From Buxus sempervirens (lineage: Eukaryota > Streptophyta > Magnoliopsida > Buxales > Buxaceae): a DNA stretch of 64,000 nucleotides. This document shows positions 9,521 to 21,417 of this stretch, piece by piece. The translations under genes and the position numbers were made by a program. Location of the stretch: NCBI GenBank assembly GCA_947561395.2, contig OX387184.1, positions 37,872,766 to 37,936,765 of the forward strand. Direction: 5' to 3'. The notes below the pieces were generated by a model that made no database searches, was not told where the DNA came from, and saw nothing but the letters and a program-made list of their open reading frames with translations. Each line of letters opens with the position of its first letter. Position 1 is the first letter of the stretch.

Positions 9521-11013
9521 GAACCTTTCTCTCACATTTTTATTTTATTCAATTATTTTGTTTTTTTTTTTGAAGCATTTTATTCAAACTTGTTTCCCTT
9601 TATCATTATTTAAAGGTTAAAGGAAGATTTTAGTGGGAAAAACTGATTAAAGTTGAATATTCCGAGAAAACCGTATACACATTACGGTCCAGTTGTGCCC
9701 GTATTCAAATTACGAGCCTGCCGTGACCGTATGCAATCCACGGGCGAGCCTAGCCCGTATAACCAGTACGGGCAAGCCCAGCCCGTGTACTAAATGCGGT
9801 TTTACGGAACCCTGTTATATTTTTCCAGTTTTTAGTGGTTTGATCACTTTAATTGCTCATCCAAACGTACGGTTCACCCAGTACAGAGCTTCTAAACTGT
9901 CCCAAAGTGGACTTTGGCCTATTTGTAAAACACATGCTAGGGAGGGCACATGTACCCTCCAAATTGACATCATACTCAAGAATTTGATACCCTTTTGTTG
10001 CCTCTTGTGTGTACATAAGGTAGGATTGATTCTAAACAGAGTTAGAAACTCTTCCTATGGGCTGCACCAACTTTTAGCAAATATGCATATTTTGGGACCA
10101 ATTTTATCCCAAACCCATGGGTACCATGACACCCCTATGATATGAAAATAATGCAAAACAATAGGATTACCTTGTTACCTTGTTTACCTTGAATATAGCA
10201 TCCGCATTATGCCCTGGTTTGTAAGCCATGCATACGGCCTTCCCACAATCATACAAACCCCATATTCCCACGTAATTGTGTAATTTAGCCAAAAACGTGT
10301 AACTCCACCTTCAAGCGTAGGGGTTTTGGGTTTTGGCTTAATGGCAACTTAGCACTCAAGCCTAGTGATGACCAGAATCCCAGATCCACATTATCATCAC
10401 ATCATTAGCTCAAAGTTCTAAGGTGAATGTTTTCACTTTCGCTTTCCGAAGTATCGACCTCGTTGCGCCAAGCTACACACATTCGGGTTCAACTTCCTAT
10501 AGGTTAAGGGTAGGCTGTGTAAAAAAATAAAAATAAAAGGTGCACAGTGCATTGTAAAAATAGGTCACATTCACAACGTCCCAAAACCTTGCCACTCTTT
10601 TCGCAGCCATGCATAAACAAACCAAGGCATAATAGGAAAGCATATTTAAAATAAACAAGTAAATAAAGCAATCCTATAGCACCCAAAACATGCTCATAAA
10701 AAAAAATCATCTATCATGCAAACATATGATCATGTTATACACCCAAAATCATCATGGAGATCATGCTGAAAATTAAAACTTGCTATCATAAAAATATAGC
10801 AAGAAATAAGCATGGTTCAGCAAAACGGACCTCCCCTACGCATGTTTGTAGAAACAATCCTATAAATCAAAATTAAGCATGTTTCTACCCCCATGAATTC
10901 TTAAGCAATAATTCAGATTTAAAACATATTCAACATGCTTAAGAACACAAAATAGCAAGCAAATCAAAAATCAAAAACATGAACTAAAACACCAAAAGGC
11001 TGAAATCCACAAG
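9521..11013 (-). other. Tat leader between primer site and hairpin array
   Basis: Non-coding. At 9670-9800 there are repeated short palindrome-like units built on acgggc and gcccgt with about 20-bp spacing; related units occur in the LTR at 12619-12725. The rest is AT-rich unique sequence without a gene; a 150-codon plus-strand frame at 9693-10145 resembles nothing and is not accepted. Leaders over 2 kb long are usual for Tat and Ogre elements. Confidence 0.6.
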
Positions 11014-11031
11014 TCCCCAGCAGAGTCGCCA
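11014..11031 (-). promoter_or_regulatory. Primer binding site, tRNA-Arg type
   Basis: On the minus strand the site reads TGGCGACTCTGCTGGGGA, two bases after the LTR end. It complements the 3' end of a plant tRNA-Arg (CCA plus acceptor and T-stem sequence) with about two mismatches, judged from general knowledge of that tRNA. An Arg primer is typical of Tat and Ogre elements. It fixes the direction of the element and the left boundary of the 5' LTR. Confidence 0.85.
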
Positions 11032-11992
11032 GTTGTGAGACATGGGAAAAAATCAATCTGCATGATTTCCTCAATCATCACACGGGATTAAATTAAACAA
11101 AGAGTCGCCACCATTCAATTTAGGTGTGAATGGACACCAAAATATTAAATAAGCACAAAAGGCAATTTTAGGGCAAAATATCCCTCCTAAAAAAAACAAC
11201 CAGAGATGGGTAAGGGGATTAAGTTATGAACAGGGGAAGGTGTTAGGCACCCCTATTCATCCACACAAGGTGGTTGCCAGGCATTGTTCATGTTTTTCAA
11301 AGATAAAAGGCTTGCTATAAAAATCAGGAAAAATCACAAAAAAAGGACAAAATTGTATGGTTTTTTCATATGAATAGTCTGATTGATCCAGAACTATCAA
11401 ACATGATCATACCATTCCTAGGGTTTCATGATCAAAACAAAATTGAGATAAAATCAAATAAAATCAATTTAAAGTGAAAAATCCAAAAATCTGGCTTCAA
11501 GCTAAATTCTAGAAATCTAGAAAAATATGATTTTTATAAAATATTTCAAAATTGAACTTGAATAATCCAGGACATAGGTAAAGTCCAAATTTCACATTAA
11601 ATCAGAAAATAAAAACCAAAAATACCCACGTTGATGAAAAAACACCAAAAGGGGAGAATTTAGACCGTAGGGTCTTCTCTCAATAATGAAAAACAATTTA
11701 AAAATCATCTCATGAAACCCTAGAATTTATTTTCAGGCTTCTGGATTCAGATCTACCATATTGATCATGATAAATCCAAGATCCTAGCCTAAAATCACAA
11801 AAATCACGAAAACAGTGCTGTAGGTGCAAAAGTGGCAAAAATCCAAATTTTATCAAAAATAGGGGATCTCATGCTATAAACATCATGGATTCATGTATTC
11901 ATTCAGATTCATCATAAAAAGCATTAAAACATGATCAGGATATTTAAAACAGCCGTATCTCACAAATTAGAGCACATGGGGGTCTACCCTAC

Positions 11993-12270
11993 GGATCCAC
12001 CTGTTCTCTTTTCCCCTAGTTCTCTCTTCACGTTTTACGGCTAGAGAGACTCTTGAGGTACTTGGAGATAGGTTTGGTTACACAAACACAATCACAGGCT
12101 TTATTCTAGAAAAAGGAAAAAAAAAAGATATGGGGTTCTATTCTAGGGATCCACCTGTTCCCCTTTCCCCTAGTTCTCTCTTCACGTTTTACGGCTAGAG
12201 AGACCCTTGAGGTACTTAGAGACAAGTTTAGGAATACAAAAACAGATATGGCCTTATTCTACGGCAATAG
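11993..12270 (-). repeat. Two-copy 154-bp duplication inside the Tat LTR
   Basis: The block beginning ggatccacctgttc at 11993 recurs at 12147. Both copies continue through cccctagttctctcttcacg and the ctagagagac...ttgaggtactt phrase. It lies downstream of the TATA box in the direction of transcription, so it would be in the transcribed part of the LTR. Confidence 0.8.
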
Positions 12271-12424
12271 AGATGATCTAGAATTGAAGACAGAAAATAA
12301 AAAGGATAGGGGACTTACCTGGATTGAGCAGGCAGAGCAGCAGGAGTTCTTTCTCTTCTCTTGGGAGCTTCTTAGAATTCCTTGGACTCCAAATTTCGTG
12401 GCCCTAAGCTAGAGGAATGAGCCT

Positions 12425-12433
12425 CTATTTATA
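12425..12433 (-). promoter_or_regulatory. TATA box of the Tat LTR promoter
   Basis: The minus strand reads TATAAATAG, a canonical plant TATA box, about 400 bp from the LTR start. Transcription would begin near 12400 and proceed leftward through the leader into gag. Confidence 0.65.
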
Positions 12434-12618
12434 GACACACCCAGGGGCAAGGCTGGTCCAGAAGGATATATCCTGATCCTCAGGATAGAGTGAAATATAG
12501 AGATAATGCCCATCCATAGTGGCTTCAGCGAATAAAATACTTAATTCGCTCGTTTAAAGATATATTGGACTTCAAATAAAGCTCGGAAATCGAGAGGAGG
12601 ACAAAACTTGCACGTGTC

Positions 12619-12725
12619 TTTAATGCCCGTAAATGATTTACGGTCCAATGGCGACCGTATTAGTACTACGGGCGCGCCTGCCCGTAGATATTTTGCGGGC
12701 GATATGGGCCCGTGAAGAAAATACG
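12619..12725 (-). promoter_or_regulatory. Palindromic acgggc/gcccgt cluster in Tat U3
   Basis: Alternating acgggc and gcccgt half-sites occur about every 20 bp (acggtcc, gaccgta, acgggcgcgcc, gcccgta, gcgggcg, gggcccgtg, acgggcc). The cluster is upstream of the TATA box, where LTR enhancers sit. The same grammar recurs in the leader at 9670-9800. A regulatory role is inference. Confidence 0.45.
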
Positions 12726-12832
12726 GGCCAAGCCTGTTCATTCTATTTTTAGGCTTTTTTGACCTGTTTTAAGCTCTAAATTACAGGTTTTTATTATTTT
12801 CTCATTTGGCAGTGCAATTTGGGGTGTCTACA

Positions 12833-14161
12833 CTGAGTTAACAGGATTCACTACTACAGAACTTCCAGTTAAATGTCTTGGTTTGCCTTTGTTAGCCACA
12901 AAGTTGACCGCTAGGGATTGTGAACCCCTCATATGGAGAATTAGAACTAAAGCCCAATCATGGAAAGGAAGGGCATTGTTGTATGCAGGCAGGAGACTTC
13001 TTGTGAAATCTGTCCTATTCTCCATCAAATTTCAGTGGCTATCGACATTTATCCTACCTAAGAAGGTAATACTGGAACTAGAGAGCATTTGTAGAAAATT
13101 TCTTTGGTCTGGACCTGATTTAAATGTCGAGGATAACTCCGATCTACTAGAATGAGGTTTGTAGACCAAAGGAGATGGGGGATCTTGGGTTGTTCAACCT
13201 ACACCGATGGAACAGAAGTGCAACTCTTAGGTACATATGGTTAATTGCAAATGATTAGCCTAGTCCTTGGGTAAAGTGGGTGCAAGTCAATCTCATTAGA
13301 CACAGGAATTTCTGGAATCTGAAGGTGCCGAATGGTTGTTCATGGGTGTGGAGGAAAATACTGAAATCAAGAAGTCTTGCAAGATCTCTTATCAAAATGA
13401 GAGTGTACAATGGAAGAAGAACATCAACATGGTTTGATAATTAGTACCCTCATGGTCCACTTGTTCTAAGGTATGGGGAAAGAATCATTTATGACTCGGG
13501 GCTGCTTAGGACTGACTATGTGGACAAATTAATCTGTGATGGGGAATGGAATGTGCCGGTGGCTGCATCTATGGATTTTCTTGAGATATGGAACCATTTA
13601 GAAGAGATACCGCAACTTGATACTGATCGTGAGGATAAAGTTTTGTGGATGGCAACTAATTCACAGGTATTTAGTATAGCTTCTGCATACTCGGCTATAG
13701 AAGGAGATCATCCGAAAGTGACATGGCATCATCTTGTTTGGCTCTCATGTTGCATTCCAAGACATTCATTTGTTTTATGGATGGCACTAAAACAGAGATT
13801 GTTAACCAAAGAACGACTAGCAAATTAGGGCATCATTCAACTGCAATTGGGTGTTTTATGTAGAAGCCATGTGGAGGACCAACAACACCTATTCTTTGAA
13901 TGTTCCTACAGTAGACGAATCTGGAAAAGAGTGCAGAAGTTAAATTGTTTTTCATACTATGGTCCACGATGGGCACAGGTTGTGGAGTGGGCAATAAGAA
14001 GATTAGGTGGTAAGTCTTCATGCACTACTCTTGCAAAAGTTTCTCTTGCTGCAGTGGTCTACCATATATGGTTAGAGAGGAATAGACGCACATTCAGGAA
14101 CAATTATTTACCACCTGAAGAGGTGTTGAACTACGTAGTGATGGATACGAAAGCAAGATTC
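12833..14161 (+). pseudogene. LINE-A, 3' half of ORF2 (RT thumb and zf-RVT), decayed
   Basis: A remnant of a plant L1-type LINE. Coding starts abruptly at the Tat LTR edge with the conserved RT C-terminal region (VKCLGLPLLATKL, then QSWKGRALLYAGRRLLVKS and SICRKFLWSG). After a damaged stretch (13156-13519) it resumes with the zf-RVT region (TWHHLVWLSCCIPRHSFVLW, then C...H...LFFECSYSRRIWKRV, then YHIWLERNRRTF). There is one in-frame TAG at about 13826 and several frameshifts upstream. The Tat element removed the link to its 5' part, and LINE-B's poly(A) end abuts it at 14162. It is non-functional. Confidence 0.8.
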
Positions 14162-17100
14162 TTTTTTTTTTTTTTTAGAAAGTAAGTAAGTATTTCCATT
14201 TCTGTGATTTAGGCAATTTTATGTACAATACAATGAGGTGGGCATTCCCCACCTTGACAAAAAAACAAAACCTGATTGACATCTTTAAAGATGACAATAC
14301 AACCAAAGAGAGACTAGAGAGACATTCCAATAGAATACCCTCTTATCCCTACAATACACGAATGTTCCACTTCTCACATATGTTGCTGCCATTTACATTG
14401 GGATTTTCATGATAGGCATGTCTCAAGGCTACATCATGCATAATCTCTTTTAGTACTTCTTCCACTGGTCTAGCCTTGTTTTGAAACGCTCTTCTATTTC
14501 TCTCTCTCCATATGTGGTATACCATAGCTACAAATGAGGTCTTCTTAATGCTTGCTTCTATTCCTTTACCTTTAAAATTACTTGCTATCCATTGAACTTT
14601 AGAATTCCACTGGCTTGGAAGTCTTCTTATCCCTTTCCGCTCCATGACACTTATCCAAATAGATTCAGAATAAGCACAGGTGAAAAAAAAGGTGATCCAT
14701 ATCTTCTTGGGCAGCTCTACAAAATACACAACAAGATGTACTAATAACATGCCTCCTCATCAGCAAAGATTGCGTCAAAAGCTTACCTTTTATCACCAGC
14801 CATAATATGAATGCATGCCTTGGGATGTTTTGACTAAACCAGACCAATCTTTTACAAGTTACATTTGGTTGATGATTTGATATTGCTTTATATGTCTCTT
14901 TGATAGAGAACATACCATTTGATGATAAGCTCCAGGAAACGCTGTCCTCTATGCTCATATCTAGTTGTGGCATTAAGCTAAGGCAGCTCCACACTTCGAT
15001 TAACTGGTGTGATCTAGCTACCGGGGGATCCTAAGCATCGTCCTTTATGATTGAGGATACTTTAGCATTCAAAGGTAAACCCGAATCATACACAATTCTA
15101 TTCCCATACCTGTGTATAATTGATCCTCCAAGCAGCCAATTGTCATACCATAACCATGTTTTTTCTCCATTTCCAACATTATACTTTAGAAAATTGTACA
15201 CGATACCCCTTAGCTTTAGTATTTTCCTCCATAGCCATGGTGCTGATTTTGGGTATTCAATCTGCCATATACTCTTCCTTCTTAATAAGTGCTGCTGAAC
15301 CCATTGTGTCCATAAAGAGTTCTAACCTGAAACAATTCTCCAGACATAATGTGCTGTAGTGGTCATGTTCCACTTCTTTATATCAATAATACCCAGGCAT
15401 CCTTCCTATTGTGGAACACATACCAGCGTCCATTTGATAGGGACCAGCTTAGTACGTAGATCAGCCCCTAACCATAAAAACTTTCTACACAAACTTTCAA
15501 TTTGGAGCAGAATTTTTTGTGGAAGTATAAAAGATGAAAGCCAGTAGACAGCTGTAGAAAATAAAATCAATTTAATAAGCTGCACCCTACCTGCATATGA
15601 TAGAAACTTGGATTTCCATGATTGGACTCTTGCCTTTATCTTTTGCAATAGAGGTTCGCAATCAGCAGCTTTTAACCTAGTGGTGAGGAGGGGAAGTCCT
15701 AGATATTTGATTGGTAGCTTACCTGTAGGTATGCTGAACACCTGTGTAATTTGTTGCTGCACTTCGCAAGGAACACCACTAAAGAATATCAATGACTTCA
15801 GCCGGTTAGCTTGGAGACCAGAAATACAGTGAAACTCATGCTAAGGCTTTCAAATATAATTGATATCGATTTGAGATCACCATGTGAAAATATTAGCAGG
15901 TCATTAGCAAAGCATATGGCCTCTATGTCCAGCTCTCTACAATTCTGGTGGTGGCGGAAATCTATCGCTGCCTTCTTGTTCAAAATCCCCACAAACAGCT
16001 CCATGACCAACACAAATATATAGGGAGACAAAGGATCACCTTGTCTCAGCCCATTTGTGCCCTTAAAGTATCCAACCATACTTCCATTCAAAGACTTCTG
16101 GCAGCTTCATGGCTCTAAATAGATGAGGAAGGAGCTCCCACTTCACAAAGTCGTACGCTTTCATTATATCTACTTTTAACACACAACGAGGACTGCTTCC
16201 ATTCAAGTGATACTTATGCATAAGATGCTGAGAAATAAAGATATTATCCGAGATTCTCCTTCCAGGTATAAAGGCACTTTGATACTGTCCTACTAGTTCG
16301 CCAATACTTGCTTAAGCCTGTTGGCTATGATCTTTGAAATGCACTTGTAAACGGTATTCACACACAAAATTGGCCTATAATCACTAACTATCGTGGGATT
16401 GCTGGATTTTAGAACTAATGTGACAACAATCGCATTTAGTTGCTTTACTAGCTTACCAGATTCAAAGAAGCTTTGAATAGCCTTCACCGTATCCTCCCCA
16501 ACAATGTTCCATGCAGCCTTGAAGAACAATGAGGTGAACCCATCCGGTCCCGGGGCCTTGTCATCTTTTAGGTTGAACATAGTGTTCTTTATCTCATCAT
16601 ACGAAACCACTTTGATCACCTCCTATACATGCTCTTCCTTCAAAGTAGATTCTGATAGGTCTGGAACAAATTCTGAGGAGTGGATTCTTTACCTCCCAAG
16701 AGCTTAACATAATATGATTCAAAAGCTTCTTTCACTTGGGTCCAATCTGAAATTTTGTTGCCTTCCTAGTCATATATGCTTCTTATTCTATTCAAGGCTT
16801 GTCTACAGATCAAAGATTTGTGAAAATAAGAAGTGTTGGAATCTCCATGTTGCAGCCATTGGATACGAGCTTTCTGTTTTGTTTGCTGTTCCAAATTTGA
16901 GGAGGCCAACACTAGCTTCTTTAATAATCCCTTCTCCATTATCTTGAGATCAGCATTCAATGGATCTGAAAAAAGCTTTTTTTGGCATTCATTGAGGTCA
17001 TTTCTACTGTTAAGAACTTGGCTTTCCAGATCTGAAAATTGTCTTTTACTTCACTCTTTCAGCTTTCCCTTCACAATTTTTAGTTTCTACACCAACTGAT

Positions 17101-17724
17101 ACATAGGATAGCCTGAAACTTCAATGTTCCATGCCTCTTGGACCAAGCTTAAGAAACCTTCTTGCTTACACCAAAAATTGAAGAATTTAAAAGGTTTTGG
17201 TTCTCTTGGTGTATCTGCAAATATTGAAACCAGCAAGGGGCTGTGATTAGAAATATTTGGAGCTAAAACATCAACCTCTGAATCTTGGAACTTCTGAAGC
17301 CAAGCCGGATTCACTAATACCCGATCAAGTTTGCATAGAATGAGATTATTTTCTGAACTTTTATTACTCCAAGTGAACTCCAAGCCTTTTCTTCTAAGTT
17401 CAGTTAACATACAATCCTCAATGAAGTGATTAAACTCCTTTGAAGCCTTCGTATAAATAGGCTTACCACCCACTTTTTCATGTGCACTTCTCACACAATT
17501 AAAATCCCCCATAAGTATCCAAGGACAACCAGGGTTTAAAGCTTTGAGATCTTGCCACAAAGTCTTTCTACAATTGACCTCATTTGCTGCATATACAAAA
17601 GAAGCTTGACAATACTTCTGGGAAGAGGTGAACATTAAGTGACAGTGAATCACTTGATCTGAACTAAAAACTTGATTCACCATTATCTCCATTGGATTCC
17701 AGCAAATCCAAATACGGCCCTTTA
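14162..17724 (-). pseudogene. LINE-B, ORF2 3' part with poly(A) end, decayed
   Basis: Read on the minus strand from 17724 down: the C-terminal half of an AP-type endonuclease (ILMGDFN and SNHSPLLVS motifs, 17087-17692), a linker, reverse transcriptase in pieces (DDKAPGPDGFTSLFFKAAW at 16500-16570; GLRQGDPLSPYIF near 16030; catalytic box FAND near 15900; LPIKYLGLPLL near 15700), zf-RVT (14665-14994) and the final domain (14349-14750). A 3' UTR and a 15-base poly(A), seen as T at 14162-14176, follow. At least seven frame breaks are present. The catalytic F-A-D-D has become F-A-N-D. Its 5' part is at 31304-32735, displaced by LTR-A. Confidence 0.88.
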
Positions 17725-18295
17725 GAGCTTGTAAAACCCCGAATTTTCACATAATAAATAAAAGGAAAAAATGAGTTTAAGTCTTAGTTAAAATAAAAAA
17801 TGAAGCTCTAGAGGGTAAGTAATTCAAATAAGTAGTAAGTTGTAAATAAAGAAGGAATCTTGAAGAAATTAGCCAAAAAGGGTAAAAAGGGTATTTTCGT
17901 AATTTTCAGAAAAGGGTAATTAATAAATAGATCATTAAATAATAACTAGGATTAGAAAATAAAATAAAATAATTTATTTAGACAAGTTAAAAATTAAAAG
18001 GAATCAATAAAAGCCCAAATGTGGAAAAAGGGTAAATAGGAGATTTCAAGTCTTAATTTGGAGAAAATAAGGTTTTATGTGATATTAAGGTTTAATTAAT
18101 TATTATGCACGAAAATAGGTTGTAAGTAGGAGTTTAGATGATAAGAGATTTAATTAATAATGTTTTAGTAGAAAAATAAAAGGTGGAGAAAAAGTAGGAA
18201 TTAATTAGAATGGGTTAGACTTTAATTAGACCATGGTCGGGTTAGCCCAAATTAAAGTAGCCTATTAGGGTTGGTTTAGGACTTCTAAAGCCTAA

Positions 18296-18304
18296 TATAA
18301 ATAG
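18296..18304 (+). promoter_or_regulatory. TATA box of LTR-A
   Basis: The sequence reads tataaatag, 566 bp from the LTR start. It is conserved at 54802-54810 (LTR-B) and 59842-59850 (LTR-C), which supports it and gives the family's transcription direction. Confidence 0.6.
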
Positions 18305-19730
18305 GAGATTAAGGTTAGACAAGAGAGAATTTTCGTGGGTTTATTATTGAGTTCAGGAAGAAGGTTGCTAATGGAGATGTCTGACCAACCATCATCAAAC
18401 CATGATCGGGAAAATCCGTACGGTGGATCGCCTTCAAATTTGGAGGTTTTGATCTTCACTGATGGAACTACAATGTGTACGGTGGAGATTTGAACTGGGA
18501 GACTCTAGCTTGGTGCGTTTGGGAGCAAAAGTGAGGTCCAGAATTAGAAGCTTCAATGGAAGAAGGATTTTAGCGTATAAGGCAAGTAGTAACCCTTGGA
18601 AAACTGGAGGAATTGCATGATTTCGTTTTCTGTGTTTTAATATGGATTGAATGGATTAGTCGAAACAGTATTTATATGGAATCAAATTGTTTATATGTTA
18701 ATGATTGGTATTCTTGAAGGATTTGTTGAAATAAAGAAGAAAACTTGGTTTGATCATGAAATTAATTATAGGATGGTATTTAATTTATGAGAATTAGTCT
18801 AGAAGGCTTTAGGTATGTTTTAGAATGTTAGTAGATTAATTTCGGCCAAGGAAACATATAGCAAAAGCCTAAAAATCCAAACTTTGTAAATCTGGAAATT
18901 TCTGTTAAAATTTGCACGAGCGCCTAGGATCGCCTAGCCCTGTAGAGGTAGGCGCTCTATGTAAAATTTGTAGATTTTGGAGATTTTGTAATATGAATAA
19001 ATATCCAATAATTTTTCTGATTAGTTAAGCATATTAGCATCTTTATAAGGACCTAATTAAGGTATAAAAATTATAAAATTAAATTGGAAAGATTAACCAA
19101 TAAATTGAAGGTTATAATGAAAGCTTGTGCATAAAAGGGTCTAAATGGTATGGGATATTGATAGAAATAATTCTACTGGAATTCCTAGGGTAAAAACATC
19201 TCCTAAACTTTATTTCAGGTATGTAGGACATGCTGGAGAATAAAAATACAGAAAACCTGAATAGAAACTATCTTAGTTGTGAAGATAGGAAATTGGATTC
19301 TAACAAAGGGGTTAATTAAAGGAAATTCTAAGTAAGATTTGATTTACTTTATTTGAGCTTTCAATATGAATGTTGGTTTCTGGAATTGCATAAACTCTAA
19401 TTTCTATTGAATTTACGATACATGAGCTTTATTTTGAATATAATTAAGAAATTGCATATGTAATTCTGAAAAGGCTTTATTGGGATTATTAAGGATTGAA
19501 TCATGGTTTTCCCATGGAATGGAATACTTTGGTATGGATTGGTATGTGGTATGATGTTGTTCACTTTTCTTTTACGGTTGGGTGATACGGCTTCTGTGGT
19601 TGAGTTGATACTAGCTTTTATGGTAGAGATGGGTAATCCTCTGTGTAGAGATGTGTAATCCTTTAAGGGTAAAAGTGCGTATGCCTCCTACAGTAGCGTG
19701 TCCTCCCGTATGTGGTTTTACCATGGTTTG

Positions 19731-21088
19731 TGAAAGAGTAGGAGACTACTCTACATGTCCTCGATCTACAACAATTATGATCTTAACAATGCGGAAACAT
19801 ACACACAGAAATTATACGAGGAAACCTGAACCCAGATCCAGGAAATAACCTCGAGTCTATATGAGGCAACTAACCCTTAGAATCTCCACTATTGAATGAA
19901 AGTCAATTACAAAGGAAAACACACTTAACCTTTACAATTGAACTCACTCAACAGCAATCCACAGCTCGAATCCACGAACTGTAGCACAACTTGAATCCAC
20001 AAGCTGCAATTCACGATCTATCCAGATCCACAGCTCGAATCCACGAACTGCAACACAACTTGAATCCACAAGCTGCAATTCACGATCAATCCAGATCCAC
20101 AGCTCGAATCCACGAACTGCAACACAACTTGAATCCACAAGCTGTAATTCACGATCTATCCAGATCCACAGCTCGAATCCACACACTGCAACACAACTTG
20201 AATCCACAAGCTGCAATTCACGATCAATCCAGATCCACAGCTCGAATCCACGAACTGCAACACAACTTGAATCCACAAGCTGCAATTCACGATCAATCCA
20301 GATCGTAACAATCACCTCAGAGTCCACTGAGATGATCCAATGCAATAGGAATCCACCTATGCATCCAACAAGCTCGATCACCAATCCAGGAGATCATACG
20401 ATCGTGTGAAGTTCCGAAATGAAGAAGAATCCTCAACTTCAATTCCAGGAGATCTCTCTCAGATCTCCCCCTCACTCGATCACCGACTCTCTAAAGATGA
20501 ATTGATTGAATCTCGAACACCTCAAGATCCAAATCAAATTGATCAAAAGAAAAAGTCATCTTAAAAACAAATACAGCTCGTCTATTTAAAGAAGAAAACT
20601 CAGATCGCAGCTGGTGGCGTCGCCTTGCGATCGGGGTAGACGGCTCGAAGCGAACTCAAGTCCCGCTCAAATCCAAATAGACTCAGTTAAGAGCGCGTTG
20701 CCAGCGCGCTGCTAGTGGGAGGGAACGCGGCATGTGCACAGCTGATTTGTAGATTCTTCAATCTTGCTCTGCGCTACCAGCGGCGTGTCAGCGTCGCCTT
20801 ACAACGCAAGTGCACGTTCTTTACTTTCAAAGCACTGTTTCACTTATGCGCTGCCAGCGGAGTGGCAGCGGCGTTGTTCCTCGCAAGTGCCTTTACAAGA
20901 AATGCTTTATTTAGAAAACCTTTCATTTCCTTGAGCTACCAGCGACGTTGTAGCTGTGTGGCAGCATTACCTTCCTCTTTATTAAATTCACAGAACTTAT
21001 ATTTTGATTCTGCACATCTTGAAGATTATTAGAAGATATAATTTGTCAAACATTTGCCATATAAGGAGTGTGAGTTTTCACACTTACA
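19731..21088 (-). repeat. 3' LTR of the Sirevirus
   Basis: Read on the minus strand it starts TGTAAGTGTGAAAACTCACA (21088) and ends CTCCTACTCTTTCA (19731). It contains five 69-bp repeats (19959-20304), a TATA-like TTTAAATAG near 20588, and a GC-rich cluster of gcgctaccagcggcg-type repeats (20690-20960). It has the same length as the 5' LTR. Confidence 0.93.
19959..20304. repeat. Five 69-bp tandem repeats in the 3' LTR
   Basis: The unit starts ccacagctcgaatccacgaa and repeats at exactly 69 bp (19959, 20028 and so on). As 69 is divisible by three, both strands show repetitive open frames (23-residue units). These are by-products, not proteins. The same array is in the 5' LTR. Confidence 0.9.
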
Positions 21089-21101
21089 ATCTCCCCCTTG
21101 G
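21089..21101 (-). promoter_or_regulatory. Polypurine tract of the Sirevirus
   Basis: The minus strand reads CCAAGGGGGAGAT directly before the 3' LTR, the position and composition expected for the RNase-H-resistant primer of plus-strand synthesis. Confidence 0.8.
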
Positions 21102-21417
21102 CAAATGCCTGACAACAAACTTACAACAGTACTTACTATCAAATTCAGATATTGATTTCCATTTAAACATTCAAAACACAATGATAAGGGAGAACTCTGA
21201 ATTTCATTCATTTTCAGAAAAAAATATACATTGTGCAGAATAGATATATACATTCAACAAAAAAAATCTCCCCCGTAAACCTACTTCCAGAAAACCCAAA
21301 GACCAACCAGAAAACCCAAAGACCAACAGAACAAACAAAAACAACAACTTCTTGATCGAACAAACAAAAACTTGATGATCATCAACCGACAACCAGCAGC
21401 ATCAACCAGTAGCATCA
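21102..21417 (-). other. Sirevirus 3' untranslated region
   Basis: There is no gene. A second purine-rich run (minus strand GGGGGAGATTTTTT at about 21259-21275) resembles the polypurine tract, in line with extra tracts reported for Sireviruses. Confidence 0.5.

Larger units (their letters stand above)
1..12832 (-). mobile_element. Tat-lineage Ty3/gypsy LTR retrotransposon, 3' end outside window
   Basis: Seen, in element order from right to left: 5' LTR (11034-12832), tRNA-Arg-type primer site (11014-11031), leader with about 22 tandem hairpin units, gag, protease ORF, RT-RNaseH-RNaseH-integrase ORF, an A-rich (minus strand) non-coding stretch, and the end of an ORF on the opposite strand. 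Two RNase H domains, an Arg primer and an extra ORF between pol and the 3' LTR are family traits of the Tat/Ogre branch of Ty3/gypsy. The 3' LTR must lie left of position 1. The 5' LTR abuts LINE-A coding sequence at 12833, so the element inserted into that LINE. All three main frames are long and undamaged, so this copy is young or was recently active. Confidence 0.9.
11034..12832 (-). repeat. 5' LTR of the Tat element
   Basis: The LTR is 1799 bp, with ends TGTAGACACC (at 12832) and ...CATGTCTCACA (at 11034) read on the minus strand. The left edge is set by the adjacent primer site and the right edge by the return to LINE-A sequence. It holds a TATA box (12425-12433), a 154-bp internal duplication, and a GC-rich palindromic cluster near its start (12619-12725). 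The first ~760 bp from 11034 recur at 63235-64000. A copy of the primer-site sequence (agagtcgcca, 11101-11110) lies inside it. Confidence 0.9.

Noticed and set aside
9693-10145. 150-codon plus-strand frame in the Tat leader
   Set aside because: Antisense to the element, no recognisable domain, and it overlaps the acgggc repeats.
11014-11031. Possible tRNA-Arg gene fragment
   Set aside because: Only 18 bases match and they sit exactly at the LTR edge, which is the primer binding site; no tRNA body is present.
19944-20384. Repetitive 146-codon and 105-codon frames on opposite strands
   Set aside because: They arise from the 69-bp LTR repeats and recur identically in the other LTR; not treated as proteins.
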